Below, one piece after another: positions 31,471 through 41,417 of a DNA stretch of 64,000 bases. The first letter of the stretch is position 1; the number at the start of each line of letters is the position of its first letter. Source of the DNA: Anthopleura xanthogrammica (taxonomy: Eukaryota > Cnidaria > Anthozoa > Actiniaria > Actiniidae). Below the pieces are notes generated by a model. The model had not been told where the DNA came from. It ran no database searches and was given only the letters and a program-made list of their open reading frames with translations. Made by a program: the position numbers and the translations under genes. The stretch covers positions 6,668,117 through 6,732,116 of the forward strand of contig OZ025206.1 of NCBI GenBank assembly GCA_964019055.1. The letters run 5' to 3'.

Positions 31471-33500
31471 TAATATGCAAGTAGATCTAGAAGACTGACG
31501 ATGCCAAATAAGGTAAAAGTTGTAGAGGCGCCAAACGCGGTGATGAAGAAACCACCAATGAACTCGCCACAGCCGTGACCCAGGCCCCAGTGAACACTGT
31601 GAAGAATGCCTGGAGGAAGTGAAAGTGCACGTGGTTAGAAAACAAAAATTCAAATACAAGTTCTGTAGAACAATATATACTTTCAGCTTAATAATTTTCT
31701 ACGCCGAAGACTCTTGGGAATATACTATTCAGGTATTTCAAAAAAGGTTGATGGAATGGTGATCGTTAATAATAATTGGAGATTGCACGACCAAAAGAAC
31801 TTGTGGGACTTGTGGAACTTGTGAGAATATATTCATATTCATACGTAAACAATGCCAGCACCATTCAGCCAGTAGTATGGCTCGTTCATCTGGTGAATTC
31901 TTAATTGAAAACCTCTCATTTTACCTCGCCCCTTCAAACTTTTTTGAAAAAGCTGTAAACATGATAGTGTATAAAGAGTGGAAATAGCACTGATAGTCTT
32001 GGGTCAGTATAATTCTTCAACTGTCCAATTTGCCTCATTTGCATGTTTATCAGCCCTCACTTGTACATCCCTGTTCCCCTGTTCTACACATAGCGTGATA
32101 GTCTTACCTTGTAGCGTGACGGTAACGCCTTCCAACGAGTGTATCCCAACATAAGACATAAGAGACGCCCACACGCCTGCAGTGGTGATACCAGACAGCA
32201 GTTCTATTGGTAATACGTACCAAGGTCTGGTGATGAAGGCGTAGAAAAAAAGCCTCACGGAGTAACAAAAGAGACCAAGATACAGAACACGGATGTGTCC
32301 TAATTTAGAAATAAGCTTGGAGGACAGGAAATAAACTGTCACTTCCGCTATGCAGTTAACCGCTGACATGTAGCTAAAGAGCAGCTGAGATCCTCCAAGG
32401 TCCTTGAGATGCCAAAATAGAAAGACCTTGATGAATCCCATGCAGATTCCCACCACGAATACTGTCACAAGGAACATAGTGTGTCTAGGGGTCATCAGAA
32501 TCCTTATTCCCTTCATGATTCCTTTACTTTTTGATTTCACATAATCATGCTTCTCAGCTTCTTTTTCTTCTTCTTCAATCTTTTCCTTCTCATCTACTGG
32601 TCTGTCATCAAATTTCAGCTTAAATCCAATCCCCAGAGCTGTTAACATGAAAATTCCGTACGCTACAAAGCAGGGATAATAGTTGACGTCCTTGCGCTTT
32701 GCACTACCAGGAGGACAAAGATGCGTCCTACTGACCGCTGCGCCGACTAAGAACGCCATTGATCCCCATCCAATTGACCCCCATAATCTTTGCTTGCCAT
32801 ATTTATGAGTCTCGTCATTCTCTCTCAATTGTTGGACAGTAGCTGAGTCGCCTAATGTTAGACTCGGGCATGAGATTGTGGTACTAAATACCGTTATAAG
32901 GAGCAAATAAAGGAAAACCCCCATTGTTTTCTTGCTATGAGTGTTACCATTGTATTGAAAAGCTGTTCCTTCTTCTTGACTCTGGGGCCATGGAGTCTCA
33001 TCTAATGAATCTTCAGCTATTCGTGAAAGTTGTTCCATCAAACTTGTCACATTCTGCGTAGCTTCTCGGACCTTTTTAGAAACCACGTGATCTTCTTCGC
33101 AAAGATCTACGGGTACAAAGGCGTAAGCCACAAGACCGAGGTTAATCGCCAGCATTGAAACAATGAACAAAGGTTTACTAATGCGATATTTGTCGGCGAC
33201 AGCACTCCATATTGGAATAAAAAAGAAAGCGATGTAAGGCTTGATGCCTGTAACAACGCCGACTTGACTCGCTGGTAGTTCAAGCTGCTTCAAAAATAAA
33301 GATAAATAAGGCAGTAGAGATCCTTGTGCTGAGAAGAAGAAGAAATAAAATCCTTTGGGAATCAGATATTTCTTTTCTAGTCCAAAGAATGTGTCCTCTT
33401 CTTTCATTTTGTCATTTCCTCCAAGCTCATCTGTAGTAGTTGTTTCTTTGTTGTGCTCCTGGTTTTTGTCTCTGGTAGAACCTGACTCATTGTCATCCAT
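31395..33500 (-). CDS. MFSD6-like major facilitator transporter 3, two exons
   Basis: Exon 1 is 33500-32108 and exon 2 is 31609-31395, giving 535 aa. The donor is CTACAAG/GTAAGA and the acceptor CCTCCAG/GCATTC, phase 1. The join reads LQG-ILHSVHWGLGHGCGEF, matching LQGILHGVHWGLGYGTGEM in paralogue 38007. The ATG at 33500 (MDDNESG) follows a likely acceptor ATTTTAG, so the longer open frame upstream is a 5' UTR artefact. TM1 starts at about 48, followed by WSAVADKYRISK, a short extracellular loop with TPWP, TLGDSATVQQL, YGKQRLWGSIGWG (about 233) and a Glu/Lys-rich central cytosolic loop. Member of the MFSD6 group; substrate unknown. Its 3' end merges into the tandem array of its own last codons. 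Confidence 0.88.
31610..32107 (-). other. intron of MFSD6-like gene 3
   Basis: 498 bp, GT-AG borders as above. If it were retained, the protein would end with an unrelated 31-residue tail after LQG (stop at 32004). No other feature seen. Confidence 0.8.
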
Positions 33501-35364
33501 GTTTTGCCAACTAAAATGATAACAAAGGCTTCTAGCTCGTGCGTGCTCCGTTTGTACCTGGCTCACTTTTTGAAAACAACTCGATGCGAAACTAAGAATG
33601 GACAACAAATCAAGCTGGTGGCCACTGGTTTAGCAGGTACCCAGTCAAAAAAAAATTAAAAAATCGAAGTTTAAAATGATTGTTCACTGACTTTTCTTGC
33701 CCTTATATCTCAATAAATTGCGTTTAGAAATACCAGAAACTCAAATATCATTTACAAACGTATCTTTTGTGGCAAAAATTGCCTTGTTGCAGGTTTTTGA
33801 GTAGGGATTAGTCGTTGATCTTTAAGTGACCTTTTTTTCTTCACCTGTCTAGTGTTTACCCAGTCGGTGTAAGACTTCATCTCGAAGCAGATTCCAGACT
33901 ACAACATCCAATTATTTTTATTGTCAAAGTTATTATGATTCATAAAAGCCTAGATCTAAGAAAAAGTTGTATTTTTCGTAAATGAGTCGGAAAGACTTGG
34001 ATTAAAATCATTTCTCATCCTGGCAAAGCCGACCGTAAAGTAAAACAAGAACCTATTAATTTTTTATCGGGTTCAAAATTTACAGAATTTACTGTGATTT
34101 GGGTTAAAGAAAAATGAGAAGACTAAAAAAAATAAGTGAGATATAATTATTTTAAAGTAAAAATCAGCAGTTTGAAGTTTTTACAATAATTTCAATATTT
34201 TGTGACGTCATTACTGCCATGTTGAATGAATTTTGGTAACTTTTGCTATGTAATTCGTCTTTGTACCGCTTTACAAATTTTTCATTGGTTTGGTATTTTT
34301 TCAATTCTCGTGATCATTGCTAGCGCTTGCACTTAAAATATCCTGTGAGAGGAACAGCAACGCATCGACATTCCCAAATTCTCACCATAAAACGTAGTTT
34401 TGAAAAAATGGAAAACATTTTCACACCAGAGCTACCGCTTCCAACACCCCTACCCCTCTCCCAAGAGGTGATTTATTGTTTTGTTTTACACCTGCCCAAC
34501 CAGCTATAATATATGTCCCTACAGACATCAAAAAGTCAACAAGAATCTTAAGGAGATGTTTTATTTAGAACACCACAAACGCAACATCTAGAAACCTAAA
34601 CTTTCAATAAATTGTACTACAATGTGAGCGTGCACAACTATGAAAAAATACTGGCTTTCCGTATAGGCTAATAAGTCAAAAAGGAAAGGGAAAAATTCAT
34701 ATATTTAAATTTCTAGAATAAAAGATAGTTTGAATTAAGTGAGCCGTTTTGGTATGAGATCGGAATATAGATCAAACAATTACTAGACTAGATTGTTGCG
34801 AATAGTTGAAATAGTTCCTTTTGTAAAATAACCACAAATATTTTACTATCAGTTGAATCAGTTCGATGTACAGGCAAACAATGCAATTCGCTTGCGCTGG
34901 ACAATATTGGGCTGTCCCTGCCTAGTAACTGCACTGACATGCTTTCCACCCGTACTATAGACCTCTTGAATGAGATAGAGAACATAGTGCATTGTGGTCT
35001 AGCTTCAGTACAAACATCTTTTGTTCATCATGCCTTATATGGTGTTGTTTGTACCCAAGCTAGACCAAAGTGCATCATGTTTATCGAACTCAGAAAAGCC
35101 TATGAATCTGCTCTCTATAGACCATTTTAGCTTGTACGTAATGTTTGCCATTTCAAACCACGTGTCATTCCCTGAAGCATCCTTTGTTTGTTTAACGGTT
35201 ACACATGAGAAGCCACATGAATACAGATACAACTCAAACTAAGAATCCTATAGAATAACAAATGTTCTAAAATGGCAAAACATTACGTCCAAGCTAAGAG
35301 GGTTTACTATTATTGTCACGATGTCTTTTAACGCGCCTGCGCCTTTGACACGACATAAAGTAGA
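33501..35364. other. intergenic region between MFSD6-like genes 3 and 4
   Basis: No coding region. It contains the upstream region of gene 3, a hairpin at 34986-35075, and a roughly 130-bp segment (about 35150-35300) that partly resembles 47640-47770 (TTTGTTTAACGG, ACACATG, AAAACATTACG landmarks), so a dispersed repeat is likely. Confidence 0.4.
34986..35075. repeat. hairpin downstream of MFSD6-like gene 4
   Basis: The arms GTGCATTGTGGTCTAGCTT...TACAAAC and GTTTGTA...AAGCTAGACCAAAGTGCAT pair with few mismatches around a roughly 30-bp loop. It lies about 290 bp past the stop codon of the gene at 35365. Confidence 0.6.
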
Positions 35365-36987
35365 TCAGTCTTTTACAGCTTGGGTTTCTTCGGCCTCGTC
35401 GTCTTCCTCAGGCTTTACCTCTTCACATTCTCCTATATTATCTTCCTGGCTTGACCCGCAAACATTATTGACTAAAACATACATGGCTAAGACCACGATA
35501 CACATCACGCCAAAGAACACAAAAGTGAACGGAGCACCGTAATGGTGGACCATTATCCCGCCTATCACCTCCCCTGCACCGTACCCTAGTCCCCAGTGCA
35601 TCCCGTGCAATATACACTGCATGGTTGTAGCAGCGCCTGGGCCCGAGTTAAGACTTACGTATGAGAGACAGGCAGCCCACACCGCCGCTGTGGTGATGCC
35701 TGGTAAAAGTTCTACGGCGAGAACCATCCATGGGTTTGGAATGGCTGAATAGTAAAATAACCTTATCGAATAACAAATAAGACCAAGGTACAAAACCTTA
35801 GCATGTCCAATTTTTTTGATGAGTTTTGCTGACAAAAAGTACATACTGACCTCAGCAAAGCAGTTCACTGCAGAAATAATACTAAAGAGAAGTTGGCTAC
35901 CTCCTTTGTCCTTCAAATGCCAGAATAGAAAGGTTTTAATAAACGCCATTAGAAAACCTAAGTAAAGGGCAGTGAATAGGAACATGATATATTTAGGGTT
36001 TTTGAGCGCTCGGAGACCAACCCGTAGACCACCAGCTCTTGACGCCCTCTCACTCTCATCAAAATGAAACCTTGTGGCCACTAACAAACCAAGGAACATC
36101 AAAATGGCAAAGGTATAAAAACAGGGAATGTAATCAACTATTTCGTAGCTCTTGGAGTGACTGCACTTGTGCGTTGTTGTCAGGGATGCCCCAACGACAA
36201 ACGCTCCTACTCCCCACCCGACCGATCCCGTCAGTCTTTGCTTTCCGTATTTGTAGGTTTCCGTTCCAAGTAGTTGTATAGTTGCTGTGTCTATAAGAGC
36301 AAGCGTTGGAGATGAGAAAAGTGTTCCACAAAATGTAATAAGGAATAAAGCCATGAAGCATTTTGTTGTGTCAAATTCTCGCTTCACAACCTCGCCGCGC
36401 GTCTCCAGGTTGGTTAGAAATTCTAATGGCCAAGGGCTTTCGTCTTTGTAGAAATAAGTCAGGTACTTGGATTTGTCTAAATCGACCATCTTGTCAACCT
36501 CACCAGGGTCCATGATTTCATTTTCGGGATCGTCTAACACCGGCCGGTGAATAAAGTTAGGATGAGTTTCACCTGTCATGTTACACATTCTCTTCACGAC
36601 AATCTTTCGTTCTATTGGGGCAGGTACCAAAGACAGCGAGAATGTCGTTGTAATAAGAGCAATCATTGATATGACCAGAACAAGCTTACTCTTGTGACAT
36701 TTGTCCACTATGGCTCCCCAGATTGGTATTACAAGAAAATTTACAAATGGTTTAAGTCCCATGAGGATGCCAACTTCACTAGGCGATAACATCAGTTGCT
36801 TGAAGTATAGCGCTAAATAAGGCAATAGTGATCCCCAGGCAGAAAAGAAAAAGAAATAAAATGTCTTAGGGACTAAGAGAGTTCTGTTGACATTAGGACA
36901 GCACTTCTTGTCTTTCTGGTGACTTCCTTCGTCGTCTTCTTCTCCTTCGTCGACGTCTTCAACTATTGGCTTTTTATCCTCGGTCAT
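35365..36987 (-). CDS. MFSD6-like major facilitator transporter 4
   Basis: 540 aa, single coding exon, ATG at 36987. A strongly acidic N-tail (1-30) precedes TM1 at about 43 (TFYFFFFSAWGSLLPYLALY) and WGAIVDKCHKSK. The extracellular loop (about 125-200) contains SPWPLEF. Then come ALIDTATIQLLG, YGKQRLTGSVGWG (about 243) and the C-terminal bundle with GMHWGLGYGAGE. The C-tail is very acidic (EECEEVKPEEDDEAEE-like). It is the same family as its neighbours, and the closest in domain lengths are those at 31395 and 38007. Transcribed in tandem with genes 3 and 5. Confidence 0.9.
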   Translation of the reverse strand: MTEDKKPIVEDVDEGEEDDEGSHQKDKKCCPNVNRTLLVPKTFYFFFFSAWGSLLPYLALYFKQLMLSPSEVGILMGLKPFVNFLVIPIWGAIVDKCHKSKLVLVISMIALITTTFSLSLVPAPIERKIVVKRMCNMTGETHPNFIHRPVLDDPENEIMDPGEVDKMVDLDKSKYLTYFYKDESPWPLEFLTNLETRGEVVKREFDTTKCFMALFLITFCGTLFSSPTLALIDTATIQLLGTETYKYGKQRLTGSVGWGVGAFVVGASLTTTHKCSHSKSYEIVDYIPCFYTFAILMFLGLLVATRFHFDESERASRAGGLRVGLRALKNPKYIMFLFTALYLGFLMAFIKTFLFWHLKDKGGSQLLFSIISAVNCFAEVSMYFLSAKLIKKIGHAKVLYLGLICYSIRLFYYSAIPNPWMVLAVELLPGITTAAVWAACLSYVSLNSGPGAATTMQCILHGMHWGLGYGAGEVIGGIMVHHYGAPFTFVFFGVMCIVVLAMYVLVNNVCGSSQEDNIGECEEVKPEEDDEAEETQAVKD

Positions 36988-38006
36988 TGCTCTAAACTAA
37001 TCCCATAAAAATGGAGACTAAAATTAAAAAAGATTTCAAAGTACTGTCCTAGAAGATCTCAAAATAATAACTAGTTAAAGGACAATGACAACCTTAGGAT
37101 TCCTTTCGATCACGTAAGAGTGGCAGGAGATTTGACCTCGGATTTCATTCGTCGATTTGAAGCAAAATGGCGTTTGGGTTATCAATTATTCACCATATAC
37201 CATGAAGTACATGCAGACTCTAGGACACAATTTGGCGATTATTTGCATCAGTGGATTTGATTGTTTTCGTTTTGTTCTAAGGGCGTTAGGTTCAACGGGT
37301 AATAAAGTAAAGCAAAAAAAACAAAAACCATCCATTAATTTTCCCTGGAGAAAGGACATAATTTTGATTTGGCTAACCTCAAGGCAAAAAACTTGAGTCT
37401 TATTAAAGCATAGCTAGAAAATTAAAAGAATTACTGTCTTGTAGAATGAAACACGAATAGTTCGGTTTTGACAGTATACCAATTAGAATTTTTTACAAAA
37501 GTAAACGAATAAAAAATTACAAAATCATAAATGAAACAAAACGCTATAATAATCGATCAATATGTATTTTCAGTTCATAGTTGTGTCTGTTCTGTCTGGC
37601 TTGTTTAGAAACCATATTGAACAGACCTCAGAAGCCTATTCCAAGGCAGCATATTCTCAGATCAGGAGGCTATTACTAAGGACTGTCCATCTCCCATACT
37701 GGGTCTGTAACGTAAACCAGCATATATTTCTAAGATACCGGAGTCTGCCTACCAGGGGGTGGATAGAAAGAAATTTATGCACTTGAAGAAACCTTTTTTA
37801 TTGTAATAGTTTTATAACTTACACTACACAGTTTCACTGAATAGGAAAAACAATAAAACATTTTTTTCACGAGAAAAAACTGCTCATAAGCACAATCACA
37901 TAAAAATTACTCTTGCCAATTCTTTTGCGCATGCGCAGGACGGTTTTCTCACGCGTCAGTTGTACGTGATCCCCATAGCCGCTGACATACTGTTGCTCAT
38001 AATATA
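36988..38006. other. intergenic region between MFSD6-like genes 4 and 5
   Basis: About 1 kb, AT-rich, no coding region or element recognised. Confidence 0.4.
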
Positions 38007-39608
38007 TCATTGTTTTTGTAGATATTTCATTATCTTAATGATAAAAGCAACGTTGTTCGAGGCCGAGTATGCAAAAAGGAACACCAAAGAAATTATCCCT
38101 AGGAGGAGAAAAGATGTCCCTGTACCTAACGCGCTGACCATCAAACCACCAAGCATCTCTCCTGTACCATACCCAAGGCCCCAGTGAACTCCATGCAGAA
38201 CGCCTTGCATGGTAGTCGCGTTGTCATCGTTAGACATGAGGTTGACGTATGACAACATCGCTGACCAGACGGCAGCTGATGTTATCCCTGCCAACATCTC
38301 CACTGGAAGAACAACCCATGGATTGGAAAGCAAGAAATACGTAAAACATCGAAGGAAATAACAAAAGAAACCAAGGTACAAGACTTTAATGTGCCCTAAC
38401 GCGGTGATAAGGCGTGCGGATAGGAAGTATATTGTTACTTCAGCGATACAATGTAGAGCAGCCATGATAGAAAAAAGTTCCTCGTTGCCTCCAAGATCCT
38501 TAAGATGCCAGAACAAAAACGTTTTGATGAATGCCGCTTTGAAACCAAAAATGAACGCCGTGAACAGGAAAAATAAAAATGTAAAATTCATCGTGTGTTT
38601 TAACGTAGATAAATGTTCCAAGAAATATCCACATTTTGTGTTGTTTCTGCTTTGGTGAGCTTCTTCTAACGTGGTCTTCCTTGGTGTACTTTCTTGGTCA
38701 TCAGTTGAATGCGATACAGTGAAATCCAGCCTGGTTGCAGACAGCAGCGCAAAGACCATAAACACAGCAAAGGCATAAAAACACATTGAATAGTCAATAA
38801 GCTTTGGTCTAGTCAGTAAATCTGGACAATAATGAGTTGTAGAAACACAAGCTCCGATCATGAAGGCAGCAACTCCAAACCCAAAAGATCCCCACAGCCG
38901 CTGTATACCATACTTGTGATTCTCTTTACCAAGATTTTTCATTGTAACAGTGTCTACAAGCGCTACAGACGGGCAAGCCATGATATTACCAAACAAAAGA
39001 ATAATGAACAACTGAAAAAATAAATGTCTTGTATCTGCAGTTTGCGAGGGATAGTTGTCGACACTAAAAAATACTAATGACCAAGGCAGCGCACTTATTG
39101 AAGTAGGATAAAACGTATAGGAATTCAGGGTTAAGTTCGAAGAGCTTTGTGAGAAATTTTGCCATTGTCTTGGAAAAGAATCATTGAGCAATGTTCTTCT
39201 TGAATGGTTTGCAGATCGTTGACTGTGTAAGCAAATTTTCTCCCTCGAAGAAACCAGCGACAGTGAAAACGTTGTAAAAATAGTCGCCGTCAGAGATATC
39301 ATCAACACCAGTTTCCCTTTCTTAGTGCGGTCAACCAAGACACCCCACAAGGGAGTGAATATGAAGTTGACAAACGGACGTAAGCCCATTAGTACACCAA
39401 CCTTGCACGGAGACAAATACATTTCTTTGAAGTACAGAGCCAAATAAGGCATTAGAGATCCCCAGGAAGAGAAGTAAAAGAAGTAGAAAATCTTAGATGG
39501 TAGAAGAGTACGGTTAATTTTAGGACAAATTGTATTCTTCTGAGGGGTATCATCTGAGCATTCAGCGTCTGAGTTACCCTCAAAGTCGGGTTTTTCATCC
39601 TCAAACAT
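38007..39608 (-). CDS. MFSD6-like major facilitator transporter 5
   Basis: 533 aa, single coding exon, ATG at 39608. The N-tail is short and acidic. TM1 at about 43 reads KIFYFFYFSSWGSLMPYLAL, followed by WGVLVDRTKKGK. The extracellular loop has several N-glycosylation sequons (NHS, NLT) and LPWSL in place of PWP. ALVDTVTMKNLG and YGIQRLWGSFGFG (about 232) follow, then the C-terminal helices with GVHWGLGYGTGE. Member of the MFSD6 group; substrate unknown. Its 5' end faces gene 6 about 1.8 kb away, so the two share a divergent upstream region. Confidence 0.9.
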   Translation of the reverse strand: MFEDEKPDFEGNSDAECSDDTPQKNTICPKINRTLLPSKIFYFFYFSSWGSLMPYLALYFKEMYLSPCKVGVLMGLRPFVNFIFTPLWGVLVDRTKKGKLVLMISLTATIFTTFSLSLVSSREKICLHSQRSANHSRRTLLNDSFPRQWQNFSQSSSNLTLNSYTFYPTSISALPWSLVFFSVDNYPSQTADTRHLFFQLFIILLFGNIMACPSVALVDTVTMKNLGKENHKYGIQRLWGSFGFGVAAFMIGACVSTTHYCPDLLTRPKLIDYSMCFYAFAVFMVFALLSATRLDFTVSHSTDDQESTPRKTTLEEAHQSRNNTKCGYFLEHLSTLKHTMNFTFLFFLFTAFIFGFKAAFIKTFLFWHLKDLGGNEELFSIMAALHCIAEVTIYFLSARLITALGHIKVLYLGFFCYFLRCFTYFLLSNPWVVLPVEMLAGITSAAVWSAMLSYVNLMSNDDNATTMQGVLHGVHWGLGYGTGEMLGGLMVSALGTGTSFLLLGIISLVFLFAYSASNNVAFIIKIMKYLQKQ

Positions 39609-41417
39609 CTTTTGGATGTTCAGTTCATCGTGTTTTCTCAGGCAAGGGACCTTAAACCAGAACTATCGGCTGCATGTTGAATTGAAGCAGTCGTATTTTC
39701 TTTTGAGTTGCATGTCCCTGACACATATTATAATTTAAGGTCAAATTCTCAGTCCATTTAGACCAACGTGTGAAGGTCACTTGTTTTGGTTTCTCGCCCG
39801 GCTACTTATCCAATACAATTCAGTAATATCCATATAGGACAAATGTGATGAAATTGCATAACTGAAAGTCGTTCTGATACTCGTACTGCTTTTTTAATTG
39901 GGAAATTGTCATCACTATCTATTGCAACTTGTGAATTGATTTCCAAAGGCATTTGAATCGGTAAAAAATATCTCCATTGCGAGAACAAAGGCAATATTTT
40001 TTTCGGATAACTCAGTGAATGCCATACGGGACTTGCATGAATACGACAGATGAAAAGTTGGTAACGTGAACTATAAAAGACCTTAAAATAATCGTACTAA
40101 TACAACTACTTCTACAATCTTGAATGGAAAAGGAGTGCACAGATGCTGAAAATTTTTTTTCAATGCTTGCTTGTTTGCTATTGTTCTGTTCTGGAACAGC
40201 CAAGGAAATGGCCTTATATTACAATGAATATTTCTTGTTCAAAAAAAAAAAAAACTTAATCCAATGATAATTACAAAATAAGAAAAGAAACTTGATTTCT
40301 TAAAAAATAAGAAGCGAAACGAGATAAAAATTAGTCAGAAAAGGATATTTTTAAAAAGCTGTTCGAGGTGTCAAAATTTTCAGGTATCATAATGGACTGC
40401 ATTAAGAAAAACTGCCCAACCATCCTTCAAATATTTTGTGTTTCCTTTCTCGTTTCATTGATAATTCATATAATATATTGACTTATGAATGATTACAATC
40501 AAAAAAAATTGGAAATTACACGAGTCATTTGTCATAAACATCCACGGTAGCTAGCTCAGTTACCAGTAAATTAAAATTTTGAAATCTTTGTTGCATTGTA
40601 TTTTCCTAAAGATTTACGTGTACTCATTCTAAAGCAATACTGATTCAGCTTACAAAAATAATATATTTTCTATAATTGATATTATAATTGATATTCGCCA
40701 TAAATCAACAGGGCTTCAAGGTAGTTTCTCAAATTTAAACTTTGTAACCACGACTGAATGCTTTGTGTTTGACCAGTGAAACGATGTATGAATGGTGTTT
40801 GGGGCTCAGGTCAAAGGTCGAATTTCACATGAGCCGTACGTATTGGAAACAATTGATGACAAGGTAGTCTTCTTTAATGAGTCATTAGGTTTGAATAGTG
40901 AAAATTCGACGTTTGTATTCTGCCTAACAGTGTTTCTTACGTGATTTCCAAATGCCGGATTGTATTTCCTGTTTCAAAATCATAAAATTGGGTGTGTGAC
41001 CTTGTGTGAGTACCGTATCCGGCACACCAACAAGGGCCTGGGATTTCTTGTCTAGAAAATTAGTCACCATGGTAATTTATCATGTGACTTGTAACCATTG
41101 TGCCTCGATATCATGAAGGAAGGAGTGGCTTGGGCCGAGTCAAGTACCTCAACCGTAAGGGCTTGGAATGTGCTCCGTATATTTCCGCATATAGCAACGC
41201 ATCTCATACTGGACCTGTCACTTTTGAGCAGAGGACACAAGGCCTTATTAGATCAAAACAGGTGGTGATGTCTTGTTAACAAATGATGTCACTCGACCGT
41301 GACAACCAAAACATCTGAAAAAAATCCTCTACATCCAAGTGTCGTTCGTTCGTTCTTGATTATCTTTCTTCTATGTGCTCGGGTTTATGATAAAGGCCAC
41401 TGGGCGCCAACCTAGTG
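39609..41417. other. divergent intergenic region between MFSD6-like genes 5 and 6
   Basis: No coding region. It is expected to hold both promoters. Nothing specific can be assigned from sequence alone. Confidence 0.4.

Noticed and set aside
34939..35242. Small plus-strand frames near MFSD6-like gene 4
   Set aside because: They overlap the hairpin at 34986-35075 and a dispersed-repeat segment; no coding support.
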